In this document: positions 48,601 to 57,900 of the stretch, piece by piece
Layout of the letters: every line of letters starts with the position of its first letter
Position numbering within the stretch: the stretch's first letter is position 1
Assembly (NCBI GenBank): GCA_020722575.1
Contig: DYKN01000008.1
Location: 1 to 64,000, forward strand
Direction: 5' to 3'
From: Rikenella microfusus
GTDB lineage: Bacteria; Bacteroidota; Bacteroidia; Bacteroidales; VadinHA17
Length of the DNA: 64,000 bases
Program-made: the position numbers and the translations under genes
Notes under the pieces: model-generated
Database searches by the model: none
Seen by the model: the letters and a program-made list of their open reading frames with translations, nothing else
What the model was told of the DNA's origin: nothing

Positions 48601-49215
48601 GATAACGAAGATCCCGGATTTTTCTACAGCACGATAACCACCAGCAGTAAACTTAAGAAATTACTCCGAATCAATGTCAACGACCAGCAGATTTACCGGG
48701 CAATAAACCTTTTCATGGCACCCGAATACTGGCAGCCTGTCGTTCAAAATACATTTTATGGTAAATATATACGATCAGCTGTCTATACCCGTGCAGGAGC
48801 AGGGGAAAGATACGTATTATGGAAAGGAGTAATCACAGAACCAGGCTATTATGATGTTTATGCCTATATCGGCAAGGCTGGAGACAGGATTATGGTTAGA
48901 GGGGGAAGGTCTGCTATGGTTGGTCCAGGTAGTGCGGTTACAACTCCACCTGCTGGTGCACCTTCTGCTACCCCCCCACAAGGACAATCCCGTAGAACTG
49001 CAACCAATAATCCTTACCGTACCTTCAATTTCAGAATTTATCACGACGATGGAATAGAAGAAATATCACTGGATTATGAATCAGCCGAACCTGGCTGGAA
49101 CAAACTCGGCACGTACTACCTTTCACCCGATACTGTCAAAGTTGAAATGACAAATAAATCAGATGGAAGAGCTGTTATCGCAGATGCTGTAAAATGGGTT
49201 ATTAAAGAACAATAA
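45691..49215 (+). CDS. ABC-2 type membrane protein fused to degenerate M1-peptidase-like and golvesin-like domains
   Basis: A 1174-residue protein. Residues 1-300 contain about seven helices in an ABC-2 permease pattern, leaving the rest outside the cytoplasm. From about 300 to 790 the sequence follows the plan of the M1 aminopeptidase family (beta domain, then FTVTEVPLHFFSFPRR...PSMVLIPE), but no HExxH zinc motif exists anywhere, so peptidase activity is unlikely. A Met/Gln/Gly-rich stretch lies at about 848-890. The C-terminus (about 1030-1174), with YYDVYAYIGK, FRIYHDDGIEEISLDYE and VIADAVKWVIKE, resembles golvesin/xanthan-lyase-type carbohydrate-associated domains. It should pair with the ATPase upstream. 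Spacing is 10 bp before and 12 bp after. Confidence 0.75.
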   Translation: MAFMHNVITVARYEAKILRRTWFFRLFSIGALFILTLLNIGIFSPVGDEPWDLVAVPSSVPLLNLYILNLGQAIVVIFLASDFLKRDKKLDTIEVLYTRSMSNLEYVTGKTAGILRLFLSLNCVILLIGLTVNIISPAMKVDIISYIEFLLLISIPTLLFSLGLAFIMMLIIRNQAITFFVLLGVAALDFFYLWHKSGSVFDYMAFGLPLYKSGITGFENQYLIINQRLIYFFAGCAMVMATALIFKRLPQSPTQRQIATIILLASAAGTGVTFYNTLKSHLYARNLKANIIETNRHYENKAFPSTVKADIELLHRGKYLTAVADLKFVNDNDFPLKEYLFSLNPGLKVSKVLSTNKELPFKTDGHILIVSPENELGPSNYDSIKIEYSGKVLEPFCYPDYEDNIKDYRYRIAMLNVRKRQVFLSENYVLLTPESHWYPVTGLNYYPSNPARIKIDFTIFRLRARSEMNLNVVSEGIPFEGESYTEFFSGFPLTGLTVAMGNYTSDRIKVDSVEFISWHYPGNDYYKKVFEELKDTLPQLISGFMRDLESGFSTAYPFKTFTVTEVPLHFFSFPRRNTQTRAEVQPSMVLIPEKLATIQQAGFEKRFVRQKKQMTRNNQIITDREIKVRIFNNFIRSTFISGRNFRIVNGIPVNEPTRYLLGPSFYFHKNNFYSDEYPVINAVFESHLQKVNMPVGSPAGGVMTGNLSENDMANLILKEMSFRELLEKNPTGDTLRVVLTLKGDYLFNLIRFKAGLNEFTDWFKNYIAQNSYKRVNLLKFNADLKERFGFELYPYLEEWFNGKGQPGFIFLEPEVRQIVVDQRSRYQVTFIAGNPEAAGGLFNVAFRTGGPGARGGMQGMFQMAFQRGPGSAAGGGGRIMQIAMQGRGLESSDISKIVYLGPGEAKKISLILENQPRAMMINTLFSKNIPGEIIYTIQEIKKSSVREKYFEGEEILDEMPVTKEANEIIVDNEDPGFFYSTITTSSKLKKLLRINVNDQQIYRAINLFMAPEYWQPVVQNTFYGKYIRSAVYTRAGAGERYVLWKGVITEPGYYDVYAYIGKAGDRIMVRGGRSAMVGPGSAVTTPPAGAPSATPPQGQSRRTATNNPYRTFNFRIYHDDGIEEISLDYESAEPGWNKLGTYYLSPDTVKVEMTNKSDGRAVIADAVKWVIKEQ

Positions 49216-49227
49216 TTTTTTAAATAT

Positions 49228-50709
49228 ATGAAACTCAAAAATTTTACTCTTTATTTTACGTGTTTTTTATTACAATACCTGATCTCCACTTCTTTTACAT
49301 TCTCACAAAAGGGCCTTACTCTAAAAGAGGCGATGGACATAGCTGAATCAAACAGTCCATCCCTGAAAAGGACGAGGCTTAGCCTGATAAGAAGCCAGGA
49401 GAATCTTAATGCCCAGAATGCTGCCCTCAAATCAAACTTTGCACTGACGTTAAACCCGATTGAGTATACCCAGAGCAGGGAATTCAACGATCTCATTTCG
49501 AAGTGGAATACCCGCCGTTCAACCGAAAGCTTCAGTACGTTTACAGTTTCTCAGCCCATACTATTTTCTGATGCCAGGCTGTCGCTTGTAAACAGATTTG
49601 GATATAAAGACTCATACAGTGAATATACAAATACTACCACAAAAGGCTTCAGTAATAATCTTTCCATTAATCTTGACCAACCTCTATTTACTTATAACCG
49701 TACAAAACTTCAGCTGAAACAGCTTCAACTGGCTCTTGAAAGTGCCCAGCTTAATTACGCCCTTCAGCTTTTATCGCTTGAACGTCAGGTCGCTCAGGCA
49801 TATTATGCTGTTTACCAGCAGCAACAGAGCCTTGAGATAGCAAAGCAGGCATACGAAAATATGAAGGAAAGCTATGAAATATCAAAAAATAAAGTAGAGG
49901 CCGGTCTTTCAGCACAGGAGGAGCTCTTTCAGGCCGAGCTGAACCTGGCGACAACAAGGTCAGATTGGGAAAATCGCCAGGTCTTATTCGAAAACGCAAA
50001 GGATGATTTTAAAGTGTTGATTGGCATGAGCCTGTACGACGACTTTATAGTCCTTCCCGATATATCAGTAGACACCATACCAATTGACATCGCATTTGCC
50101 ATTGATCATGGGCTGAAGAACCGGATGGAATTAAGACAACGAGAAATTTCTATTGAGAACTCACAATTTGAGCTTATTCAGACAAAAGCACTGAATGAAT
50201 TTAAAGGCAGCCTCGGACTTTCAGTTGGCCTTTTCGGAGATAACGAGAAATTCGAAAATGTTTATTCAAACCCCACTGATAACGAGTCGGTTTCATTTTC
50301 ATTGTCAATACCACTGTGGGATTGGGGTGAAAAGAAATCAAGGATTAAAGCAACGGAAGCTTCAATTGAAAGTGCAAAAATTTCTATGGAAGAGGAAGAA
50401 AACAATATTATACTGGAAATAAGAAAGATATGTAGAAATCTTACCAATTTACAGAATCAGATTGAGATAGCAAGAAAATCTGTAGTCAACGCCCAGCTTA
50501 CTTATGAACTTAATCTTGAAAAATACAAGAACGGAGACCTTACCGCAATGGATCTGAACATTGTACAGAACCAGCTCTCTGAAAGAAAACTCTCCTACAC
50601 AAATGCCCTGATATCATACAAGCTTGAACTCCTTAATTTAAAAATACAGACTTTATACGATTTTGAGAAAAAGCAACCGGTTTCACCAGTAATTTCAATT
50701 GAAAAATAA
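49228..50709 (+). CDS. TolC-family outer-membrane efflux channel
   Basis: A 493-residue outer-membrane factor that forms the exit duct of tripartite pumps. A signal peptide ends near TFS (about 27); the two OEP repeats follow (LTLKEAMDIAESNSPSLKRTR; then from about 290 RMELRQREISIENSQFEL). Long helices include LEIAKQAYENMKESYEISKNKVEAGLS and LEKYKNGDLTAMDLNIVQNQL. Length is normal. It lies 12 bp before and 11 bp after its neighbours and would serve the RND pumps encoded next. Confidence 0.92.
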   Translation: MKLKNFTLYFTCFLLQYLISTSFTFSQKGLTLKEAMDIAESNSPSLKRTRLSLIRSQENLNAQNAALKSNFALTLNPIEYTQSREFNDLISKWNTRRSTESFSTFTVSQPILFSDARLSLVNRFGYKDSYSEYTNTTTKGFSNNLSINLDQPLFTYNRTKLQLKQLQLALESAQLNYALQLLSLERQVAQAYYAVYQQQQSLEIAKQAYENMKESYEISKNKVEAGLSAQEELFQAELNLATTRSDWENRQVLFENAKDDFKVLIGMSLYDDFIVLPDISVDTIPIDIAFAIDHGLKNRMELRQREISIENSQFELIQTKALNEFKGSLGLSVGLFGDNEKFENVYSNPTDNESVSFSLSIPLWDWGEKKSRIKATEASIESAKISMEEEENNIILEIRKICRNLTNLQNQIEIARKSVVNAQLTYELNLEKYKNGDLTAMDLNIVQNQLSERKLSYTNALISYKLELLNLKIQTLYDFEKKQPVSPVISIEK

Positions 50710-50720
50710 ACTATTATAAT

Positions 50721-51776
50721 ATGAAAAAAATTTGTTTTATAACAGTATCAATTATTATTATGTTCTTTTCAGCTTGCACGAATCGTGAGCAAAGTTTATC
50801 GGCCGACGTTGAAATACCAGTAACTGTTGAAGATATAAAACTGAAGTCGATTGAAGAATATGTGAGTACTACGGGTATTGTTTATCCTACGGGAGAAATA
50901 GCCCTTAAATCAAAAATCACTGCTTCCTATTATCTTGAAAAGAATCCTCAGACGGGCCGTTTATGGCAATTAGGTGACAGAGTCAAGGCAGGATCGCTTA
51001 TTGCAAGGCTTGAAGACAAAGAATTTGTTCTTTCAATAAAACTCGAAACCGCTGAACTTAACCTTGAACTGGCAGAAAGTGAACTCAGAAAGCAGGAATC
51101 ACTCTATGAAAAAGGTGGTGTTACACTAAAGGATCTCAAAACAGCAGGGATCAACTATGAGAATGCAAAGACAACCCTGGAGAATGCCCGTCTTCAACTC
51201 GAAAAAACAAGGATTGTTTCCCCGATTGACGGTGTAATTGTTGAACTGCCATATTATACACAGGGCACACAGGTTGAGACTGGCTCTACAATAGCAAAAA
51301 TAATGGATTATCAGACAATGTACATGAATGTTCAGCTTCCTGAGAAATACATGGGAGCTATTAAAACAGGGCAACCTGCTAAATTAACCAATTATACTTT
51401 GCCCGATGATACTATACCGGGAATTATCTCCCAGCTTTCACCGGCAGTAAATCCTGATACCAGAACATTCCAGGGAGTTATTACGGTGAACAATCCCGAT
51501 CTTAAGTTCAGGCCGGGAATGTTCGTCAAAGCTGATATCGTAATTAACCGGAAGGATTCAGTAATTGTTATCCCGAAAAATATTATTCTTTCCCGTCAGC
51601 GCGGAAAAACCGTTTTTGTTGTTGACAGAGGTCTTGCAGTCGAAAGAATTATTGAAACAGGCCTGGAAAATATGACCGAAGCAGAAGTAAGAAGGGGACT
51701 ATCGAAAAATGAAAGGCTTGTCATTAGCGGCTTTGAGACTCTGAGTAACAGATCGAAAGTTAAAATTGTCAGATAA
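50721..51776 (+). CDS. RND/HlyD-family periplasmic adaptor lipoprotein
   Basis: A 351-residue membrane-fusion protein that joins RND pump and TolC channel. Its lipobox FSAC (Cys19) means an inner-membrane lipid anchor. A split lipoyl domain (LGDRVKAGSLIARLED and KTRIVSPIDGVIVELPYYTQG), an alpha-hairpin (about 112-165) and beta-barrel (PDDTIPGIISQLSPAVNPDTRTFQG) are visible. It is the only adaptor in the operon and thus must serve both RND proteins. Confidence 0.93.
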   Translation: MKKICFITVSIIIMFFSACTNREQSLSADVEIPVTVEDIKLKSIEEYVSTTGIVYPTGEIALKSKITASYYLEKNPQTGRLWQLGDRVKAGSLIARLEDKEFVLSIKLETAELNLELAESELRKQESLYEKGGVTLKDLKTAGINYENAKTTLENARLQLEKTRIVSPIDGVIVELPYYTQGTQVETGSTIAKIMDYQTMYMNVQLPEKYMGAIKTGQPAKLTNYTLPDDTIPGIISQLSPAVNPDTRTFQGVITVNNPDLKFRPGMFVKADIVINRKDSVIVIPKNIILSRQRGKTVFVVDRGLAVERIIETGLENMTEAEVRRGLSKNERLVISGFETLSNRSKVKIVR

Positions 51777-51781
51777 CCGCC

Positions 51782-54700
51782 ATGAACAGAATTGCCGGTT
51801 TTGCAGTAAAATATCCTGTTACAGTTTTGATGCTTGTTCTGGGTATCGTTCTCCTTGGATTTATTTCATTCGGAAGGCTTGGAACAGATCTATTCCCCGA
51901 TCTAAATAATCCCAGAATATACATAGAAATAAAGGCAGGTGAAAAACCACCTGAAGAAATTGAGAAAAACTATATCGACAGGGTCGAATCACTTGCAATG
52001 AGACAGAATGGGGTCATTCAGGTTTCTTCTTCAACAATGGTCGGCAAGGCAACAATTACAGTGGAATATGACTGGAAGAAGGACATGGATGAAGCCTTTC
52101 TTGATCTTCAGAAGGAACTAAATGCTTTTGTACAGAGCTCTGACCTCGAAGACTTTGTAATGTCACGTTTCGATCCCAATGCTTCACCCGTGATGGTTGT
52201 GGCACTTAAAAATGAAAAAATAACAAACCTCGACGAACTGCGAAAGGTTGCCGAAAACTATATCAGAAATGAACTGGTTAGAATTGACGGCATTGCCGAT
52301 GTAAGGCTCTCAGGAGTGGAAGAGAGCGAGGTTGTAATTGAAACAAACAAATATATTCTTGAATCTTACGGTATTACTTCTGATGCTATTGCAAATCAGA
52401 TAAACAATTATAACCGAAATGTCTCAGGCGGATCAATAGTGGAAATGGGAACCAGATATGTGGTAAAAGGGGTAAGTGTTCTGAAAGATCTCCCGGATAT
52501 TGAAAATATAATTGTCGGTTTTAAACAGGCATCATCCACTGCTGCTTCTGCTTATACCGTTTCTTCAAGGGTACCTGTTTATCTGCGTGATGTGGCAAAA
52601 ATTTATTTATCCAACAAGGAACCTGAAAATATTGTTACCATCAATGGAGAAAAATGTATTGGGCTATCGGTATATAAGGAACCTAAATTCAATACTGTTG
52701 ATGCCGTAAATAAGCTTAAAGATGCATTCGCAAACCTTTCAAAAGCTTTACCCGGATATGAATTTATATACATTCAGGATCAGGGTTCTTATATCAGAAA
52801 TGCTATTTCTGAAGTTCAAAACACAGCTCTTCTGGGTATCTTACTGGCAGTGATTGTAATCTTTGTGTTCTTGCGGCGTATAGGTTCAACCCTGGTTATT
52901 AGCATTGCCATACCTGTTTCAATAATTGCCACATTCAACCTGATGTATTTCAATCATCTGACAATAAACATTATGACTCTTGGAGGGCTTGCTCTTGGTG
53001 CTGGAATGCTTGTTGACAATGCCATTGTTGTAATTGAAAATATAACAAGGAACAGGGAAGAAGGAATGTCGCTAAAAGATGCGGCTATTTACGGAACCGG
53101 TCAGGTAGGAGGAGCAATTACAGCATCGACTATAACAACTATTGTTGTTTTTCTACCAATAGTTTATATTCACGGTGCAGCCAGTGAATTATTTAAAGAC
53201 CAGGCTCTTACGGTAGCATTTGCCCTTCTGTCTTCTTTGCTTGTAGCCCTTCTTGTAATCCCCATGCTTGTTACAGCAGTCTTCAAAGAAAAAGATAAAG
53301 GTCTGATAACAGCACCTATGAAATTCTTATGGTACAGGACGTTACTTGATAAAATTACAGCAAAACGATGGAGTGTTCTGGTTTTAGCATTCCTTATAAC
53401 AGGAGCCACAGCAATGCTCATACCTTACCTTGGAAGTGAGTTCATGCCAAAGTCTGAAGCATCAGGATTTATTGTCAATCTTAAGCTCCCTGAAGGTACC
53501 AGTCTCGACAGAACCTACCAGACTGTAACTGGGGCGGAAAACATCGTCAGGAACATACTCGGTGATAAATTATTAATGATATATTCTCAGGCAGGAGTAA
53601 CAAATACATCATACTTTAGCAACACTGAAGTCAACGAGGGGGAGAATACTGCTACACTCAAAGTCATTCTCAAAGATGAGTATGCCGCTGAAGCAGAACA
53701 GGCAACAAGCTTAATTGAAGAAGTGCTTAAAAATATTCCAGGAATCGAAATTACCTTTTCAAGAGAAGAAACAGCTCTGCAGTCTTCTCTTGGTACAACA
53801 GAATCACCTTTTGCACTTGAGATTGCAGGCGATGATTTCTCCGAAATTGAAAAAATAATTAATCAGGCAAAAGATATTCTTTCAGGTATCGAGGGCCTTT
53901 ATAATCTCACTACATCATTAGATGAAGGGACACCCGAAGTTGATGTTTCAATTGACAGATTAAAAACCAGTTATTACAATTTAACATCAGAAAATGTTGC
54001 AAATCAGGTAAGAAGCTATCTTCTGGGAGCCTCTGCAGGCAATTTCGAAAAAGATGGCGAAATGAAAGATATTACAATCAAACTTGAGAAAATATCATTA
54101 AATCAACTCAGGGACCTGATGATTATTGGAGGAAATTCAAAAATTCCCCTGAGTGAACTGGCAAAAATTGAAATTGTTACCAGTCCCAAAGAAATCACAC
54201 GCCGTAATCAGAATCGTACAGGATATATATATGCCATGGTCAAAGGGGATGAACCCTTTGATCAGATAGTGAAAAAAGCTTCTGATGAATTACACTCAAT
54301 TCCTTTACCCGCGGGTTATACGCTTCAGTTTACCGGAGAAGAGATTAAACGAAAAGAGTCGATGTCGAGCCTTACCTTTGCACTTATTCTTGCTCTGGTA
54401 CTTGTATATATGGTTCTGGCTGCACAGTTCGAGTCACTTATACAACCCTTCATTATTATGTTGACTATTCCTTTAGCAGGTGTGGGTACGATACTCCTTT
54501 TCTTTCTGCTTGGCAAACCTCTGAATATGATGGCATATATAGGCATAATAATGCTCGGTGGTATCGCCGTAAACAATGCTATTATACTGGTTGACAGAAT
54601 AAACCAGCTAAAAGCTTCAGGAATGAACAGAAAAGACTCCATTATAACTGGAGGCACACAGAGAATAAGACCCATAATTATGACAAGCCTGACAACAATT

Positions 54701-54898
54701 ATGGCACTATTACCACTGACAATAGGGATAGGTGAAAGTGCTTCCCTTCGATCCCCGATGGCTCTGGCTGTAATTGGTGGGCTCATCACCTCCACAGTAC
54801 TGACCCTTGTGGTAATACCATGTGCTTACTGGGTTGTGGATGTTGCAACTGAGCGACTTAAAAGTGATAAAGAGCCATTGCAAATAGCTAAAAGCTAA
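51782..54898 (+). CDS. RND efflux permease (AcrB/MdtB type)
   Basis: A 1038-residue inner-membrane pump with 12 helices and two large periplasmic loops; normal RND length. It has the TM4 motif GMLVDNAIVVIEN, with Asp412 followed by Asn where AcrB has a second Asp, and the TM10 region GGIAVNNAIILVDR without the AcrB Lys. These changes occur in other Bacteroidota pumps. It precedes a second RND protein by 5 bp, as in heteromeric MdtB/MdtC pumps, so a mixed trimer is plausible. Confidence 0.93.
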   Translation: MNRIAGFAVKYPVTVLMLVLGIVLLGFISFGRLGTDLFPDLNNPRIYIEIKAGEKPPEEIEKNYIDRVESLAMRQNGVIQVSSSTMVGKATITVEYDWKKDMDEAFLDLQKELNAFVQSSDLEDFVMSRFDPNASPVMVVALKNEKITNLDELRKVAENYIRNELVRIDGIADVRLSGVEESEVVIETNKYILESYGITSDAIANQINNYNRNVSGGSIVEMGTRYVVKGVSVLKDLPDIENIIVGFKQASSTAASAYTVSSRVPVYLRDVAKIYLSNKEPENIVTINGEKCIGLSVYKEPKFNTVDAVNKLKDAFANLSKALPGYEFIYIQDQGSYIRNAISEVQNTALLGILLAVIVIFVFLRRIGSTLVISIAIPVSIIATFNLMYFNHLTINIMTLGGLALGAGMLVDNAIVVIENITRNREEGMSLKDAAIYGTGQVGGAITASTITTIVVFLPIVYIHGAASELFKDQALTVAFALLSSLLVALLVIPMLVTAVFKEKDKGLITAPMKFLWYRTLLDKITAKRWSVLVLAFLITGATAMLIPYLGSEFMPKSEASGFIVNLKLPEGTSLDRTYQTVTGAENIVRNILGDKLLMIYSQAGVTNTSYFSNTEVNEGENTATLKVILKDEYAAEAEQATSLIEEVLKNIPGIEITFSREETALQSSLGTTESPFALEIAGDDFSEIEKIINQAKDILSGIEGLYNLTTSLDEGTPEVDVSIDRLKTSYYNLTSENVANQVRSYLLGASAGNFEKDGEMKDITIKLEKISLNQLRDLMIIGGNSKIPLSELAKIEIVTSPKEITRRNQNRTGYIYAMVKGDEPFDQIVKKASDELHSIPLPAGYTLQFTGEEIKRKESMSSLTFALILALVLVYMVLAAQFESLIQPFIIMLTIPLAGVGTILLFFLLGKPLNMMAYIGIIMLGGIAVNNAIILVDRINQLKASGMNRKDSIITGGTQRIRPIIMTSLTTIMALLPLTIGIGESASLRSPMALAVIGGLITSTVLTLVVIPCAYWVVDVATERLKSDKEPLQIAKS

Positions 54899-54903
54899 AA
54901 AAT

Positions 54904-57900
54904 ATGGATTTTATTATCAGGAGAAAGGTTCTGATCAGCATGCTCTTTATGGGGCTAACAATGCTCGGGTATTTTTCTTACAGGCAATTACCTGTCGAGA
55001 TGTTCCCTAATGCTGAATTGCCAACAATGTTTGTCAGCATCTCAACTCCACTTGAAATGGATCCGGCATATATTGAGGCACAGGCCGTCGTACCCATTGA
55101 AGGGGAGATTGGAACACTTGAAGGAGTTGAGAAAATTGAATCAAACATAACTTCCAGATCTGGCACAATTATTATTTATTTTAATCAGAAAGCTAATCTG
55201 AAATATCTTAACCTCAAACTCCAGGAAAAAATTAATATCGTCCGCAATTCAATTCCTGAAGAATTTTCAATTACGGTGGTTAAAATTGATCTACAGCAGA
55301 TTACCGGCCAATTTATGGAACTTCAGGTCAGAGGCGAAGGAGGCATCGACAGAATACGAAATATTACCGATCGTGATATCAAACCCGAATTTGAGAATCT
55401 TGACGGCATTGCCGGAGTGGAAGTATTCGGAGGGCAGGAATATTCAATAGAAATAAGGCTAAATGAAAAGGCATGTAATGCCCATGGAATAACAATGAAT
55501 CAGGTGAGAAACCTGTTAAGTAACAATTCCCGTGATAAGACTTTTGTGGGAAGAGTTGTGGATGGCTCTTCAATCTATTTCGTGAATGTTGTTTCTGAGT
55601 ATACTGAGATTTCGCAAATAGGAGATATAATAATCAATAAAGAAGGGCCGGTTTTTCTGAAAGATATTGCCGAAATATTTTTTGGTGTTAAAGAGCAGAC
55701 ATCTTATAGCAGAGTCAATGGGCTTGATGCAGTAACCGTTACGCTTGTCAGCGACAATCAGACAAATGCCATTGATCTTTCTCACAGGGCAAAAGATCTT
55801 GTCCAGAAACTCAATAAGAAGCTTTCTTCTCTTGGTGTGGAAATCGTAATACAAAGCAATACCACCGAAGTTCTGGAAAGAAATATTAACCAGATAATTA
55901 ATCTTGCGATAACAGGCGGACTGCTTGCTATACTGGTTCTCTGGTTCTTTCTGAGAAATCTAAGGCTTGTTATGGTAATAGCCTTATCCATTCCGGTATC
56001 GGTTTATACTGCATTTAACTTTTTCTATGGAGCCGGAATCACTCTTAATAGTCTTTCCCTTGTTGGAATGGCTCTTGCAATAGGCATGCTGGTTGACAAT
56101 TCGGTTGTAGTACTCGAAAATATTTACCGGTTGTCAGGACAGGGATTTCTTCCGGAAAATGCTGTCAAAACAGGAACTACCGAAGTCAGAAAAGCCATAT
56201 TTGCTGCAACACTTACGACACTTACAGTATTTCTGCCATTTATCTTTTCTTCCAATTTTCTGATAAAAATTATCGGAAAAAATATAGGGGTTTCAATAAT
56301 TTCTACCCTGTCGATATCTCTTTTTGCAGCTCTTATGCTGATACCAATGGCCACGTATTACCTTCTCAACATACAGGGAAGTGTTAAAACTTCAATATTT
56401 AAAAAACTTTCCATACACAACAGGCTTGTACAGATTTATCATCTTATCCTGAAAACATGTATGAGGAATCCTGTGACAATAATTATCGGGACTCTCGTTT
56501 TATTTTTTGCCTCTCTGTTAATTAGCCTCACCCTGAGCATTAGTTCTTCGAAAGAAGTTGAAACACCCACTTTTCGTCTGAGTGTCAGGATGCCCACTGG
56601 TTCGACACTTGAAAAAACCGATGCTGTTGTATCCGAGATTGAATCAAGGCTTGTTTCAATTCCTGAGAAAAAAGACATAATAAGCAGGATTGAGGAGGAG
56701 CAAGCAACAGTGACCATCACTCTGCCCGATGACTGGAAGAAAAAAACCAGCAGAACTTTGCCTGAAATTAAAAATGACATCAATGAAAAAGTAAAAAACA
56801 TTTCACCGGCAGAAATTTCTATGGATGAAGTCTCAGCCCGTGGAGGTTTCAGTTCCGGAGGCAGTGGCACATCCATTAACCCTGGTGCTGGCTTTCTGAA
56901 CCTTCTGGGAGTTGGCACACAGAGTGAAAGCATTATTATCAAGGGGCAGAATTTTTTCCTGATGAAAAGCCTGGCCGATGATATTAAATCTTACCTCGAT
57001 GAACTTTCCACTATCAATAGTTCGAGTGTGAATGTTCAGGACAACAGGCCGGAGACTCAGCTATGGTTTGACATGGATTTCATTAACCGCAACAATTTCA
57101 CCCTGAACAACCTGGCTCAGGCATTGGGTACCTTTGGGAAAGAATACTCCTCCGGGATTACATTTAGACAGGGCTCCGACTCCTATGATATTATCCTGAA
57201 GTATGTTGATGAATCAGGAATCGAAAAAGAAAATACCGATAAGACTATTGAAGACTTGAAAAGGCTGGAAGTAACCAGTAACGCAGGAACAACAATGGAG
57301 ATGCAGGAACTGGCAGGTATCGTGCTCACATCAGGCCCCGGAAACATACATAGAGAGAACCAGGAAAAACGTATTACGGTTACATACAGCTTTACTGAAG
57401 ATATCAGAAATTCAAAGGAACTTCTTGAAGGAGCAAGGGAAGAAATAGAATCACTTGTCTCAGAATTGAACATACCTACCGGTATTGCAGTAGAAGTTGT
57501 CCACGAGGAAGATGAATTAAAAGAATTCTATAAGCTCATTGGCATCGCATTTATTCTTATTTATATGATCCTTGCTGCAGTATTCGAATCCCTCACCGTC
57601 CCTTTTGTAATGCTGTTTAGTATCCCGCTTGCAGCACTTGGAAGCCTCATAGCACTTATCCTCACAGGTAATTCATTGCTAAATGCTAACACCCTCACAG
57701 GATTTCTTATACTGCTCGGAATTGTCGTAAACAATGGAATAATTCTTATAGATTATACAAATATCCTCCGAAAAAGAGGATATCGCAGGTCGAGAGCACT
57801 GATGATGGCAGGGATTGCAAGAATACGACCCATTATGATAACCGCCCTTACAACAATTCTCGCTCTGGTGCCTCTTGCAATGGGTAAGGCAGAATATGTA

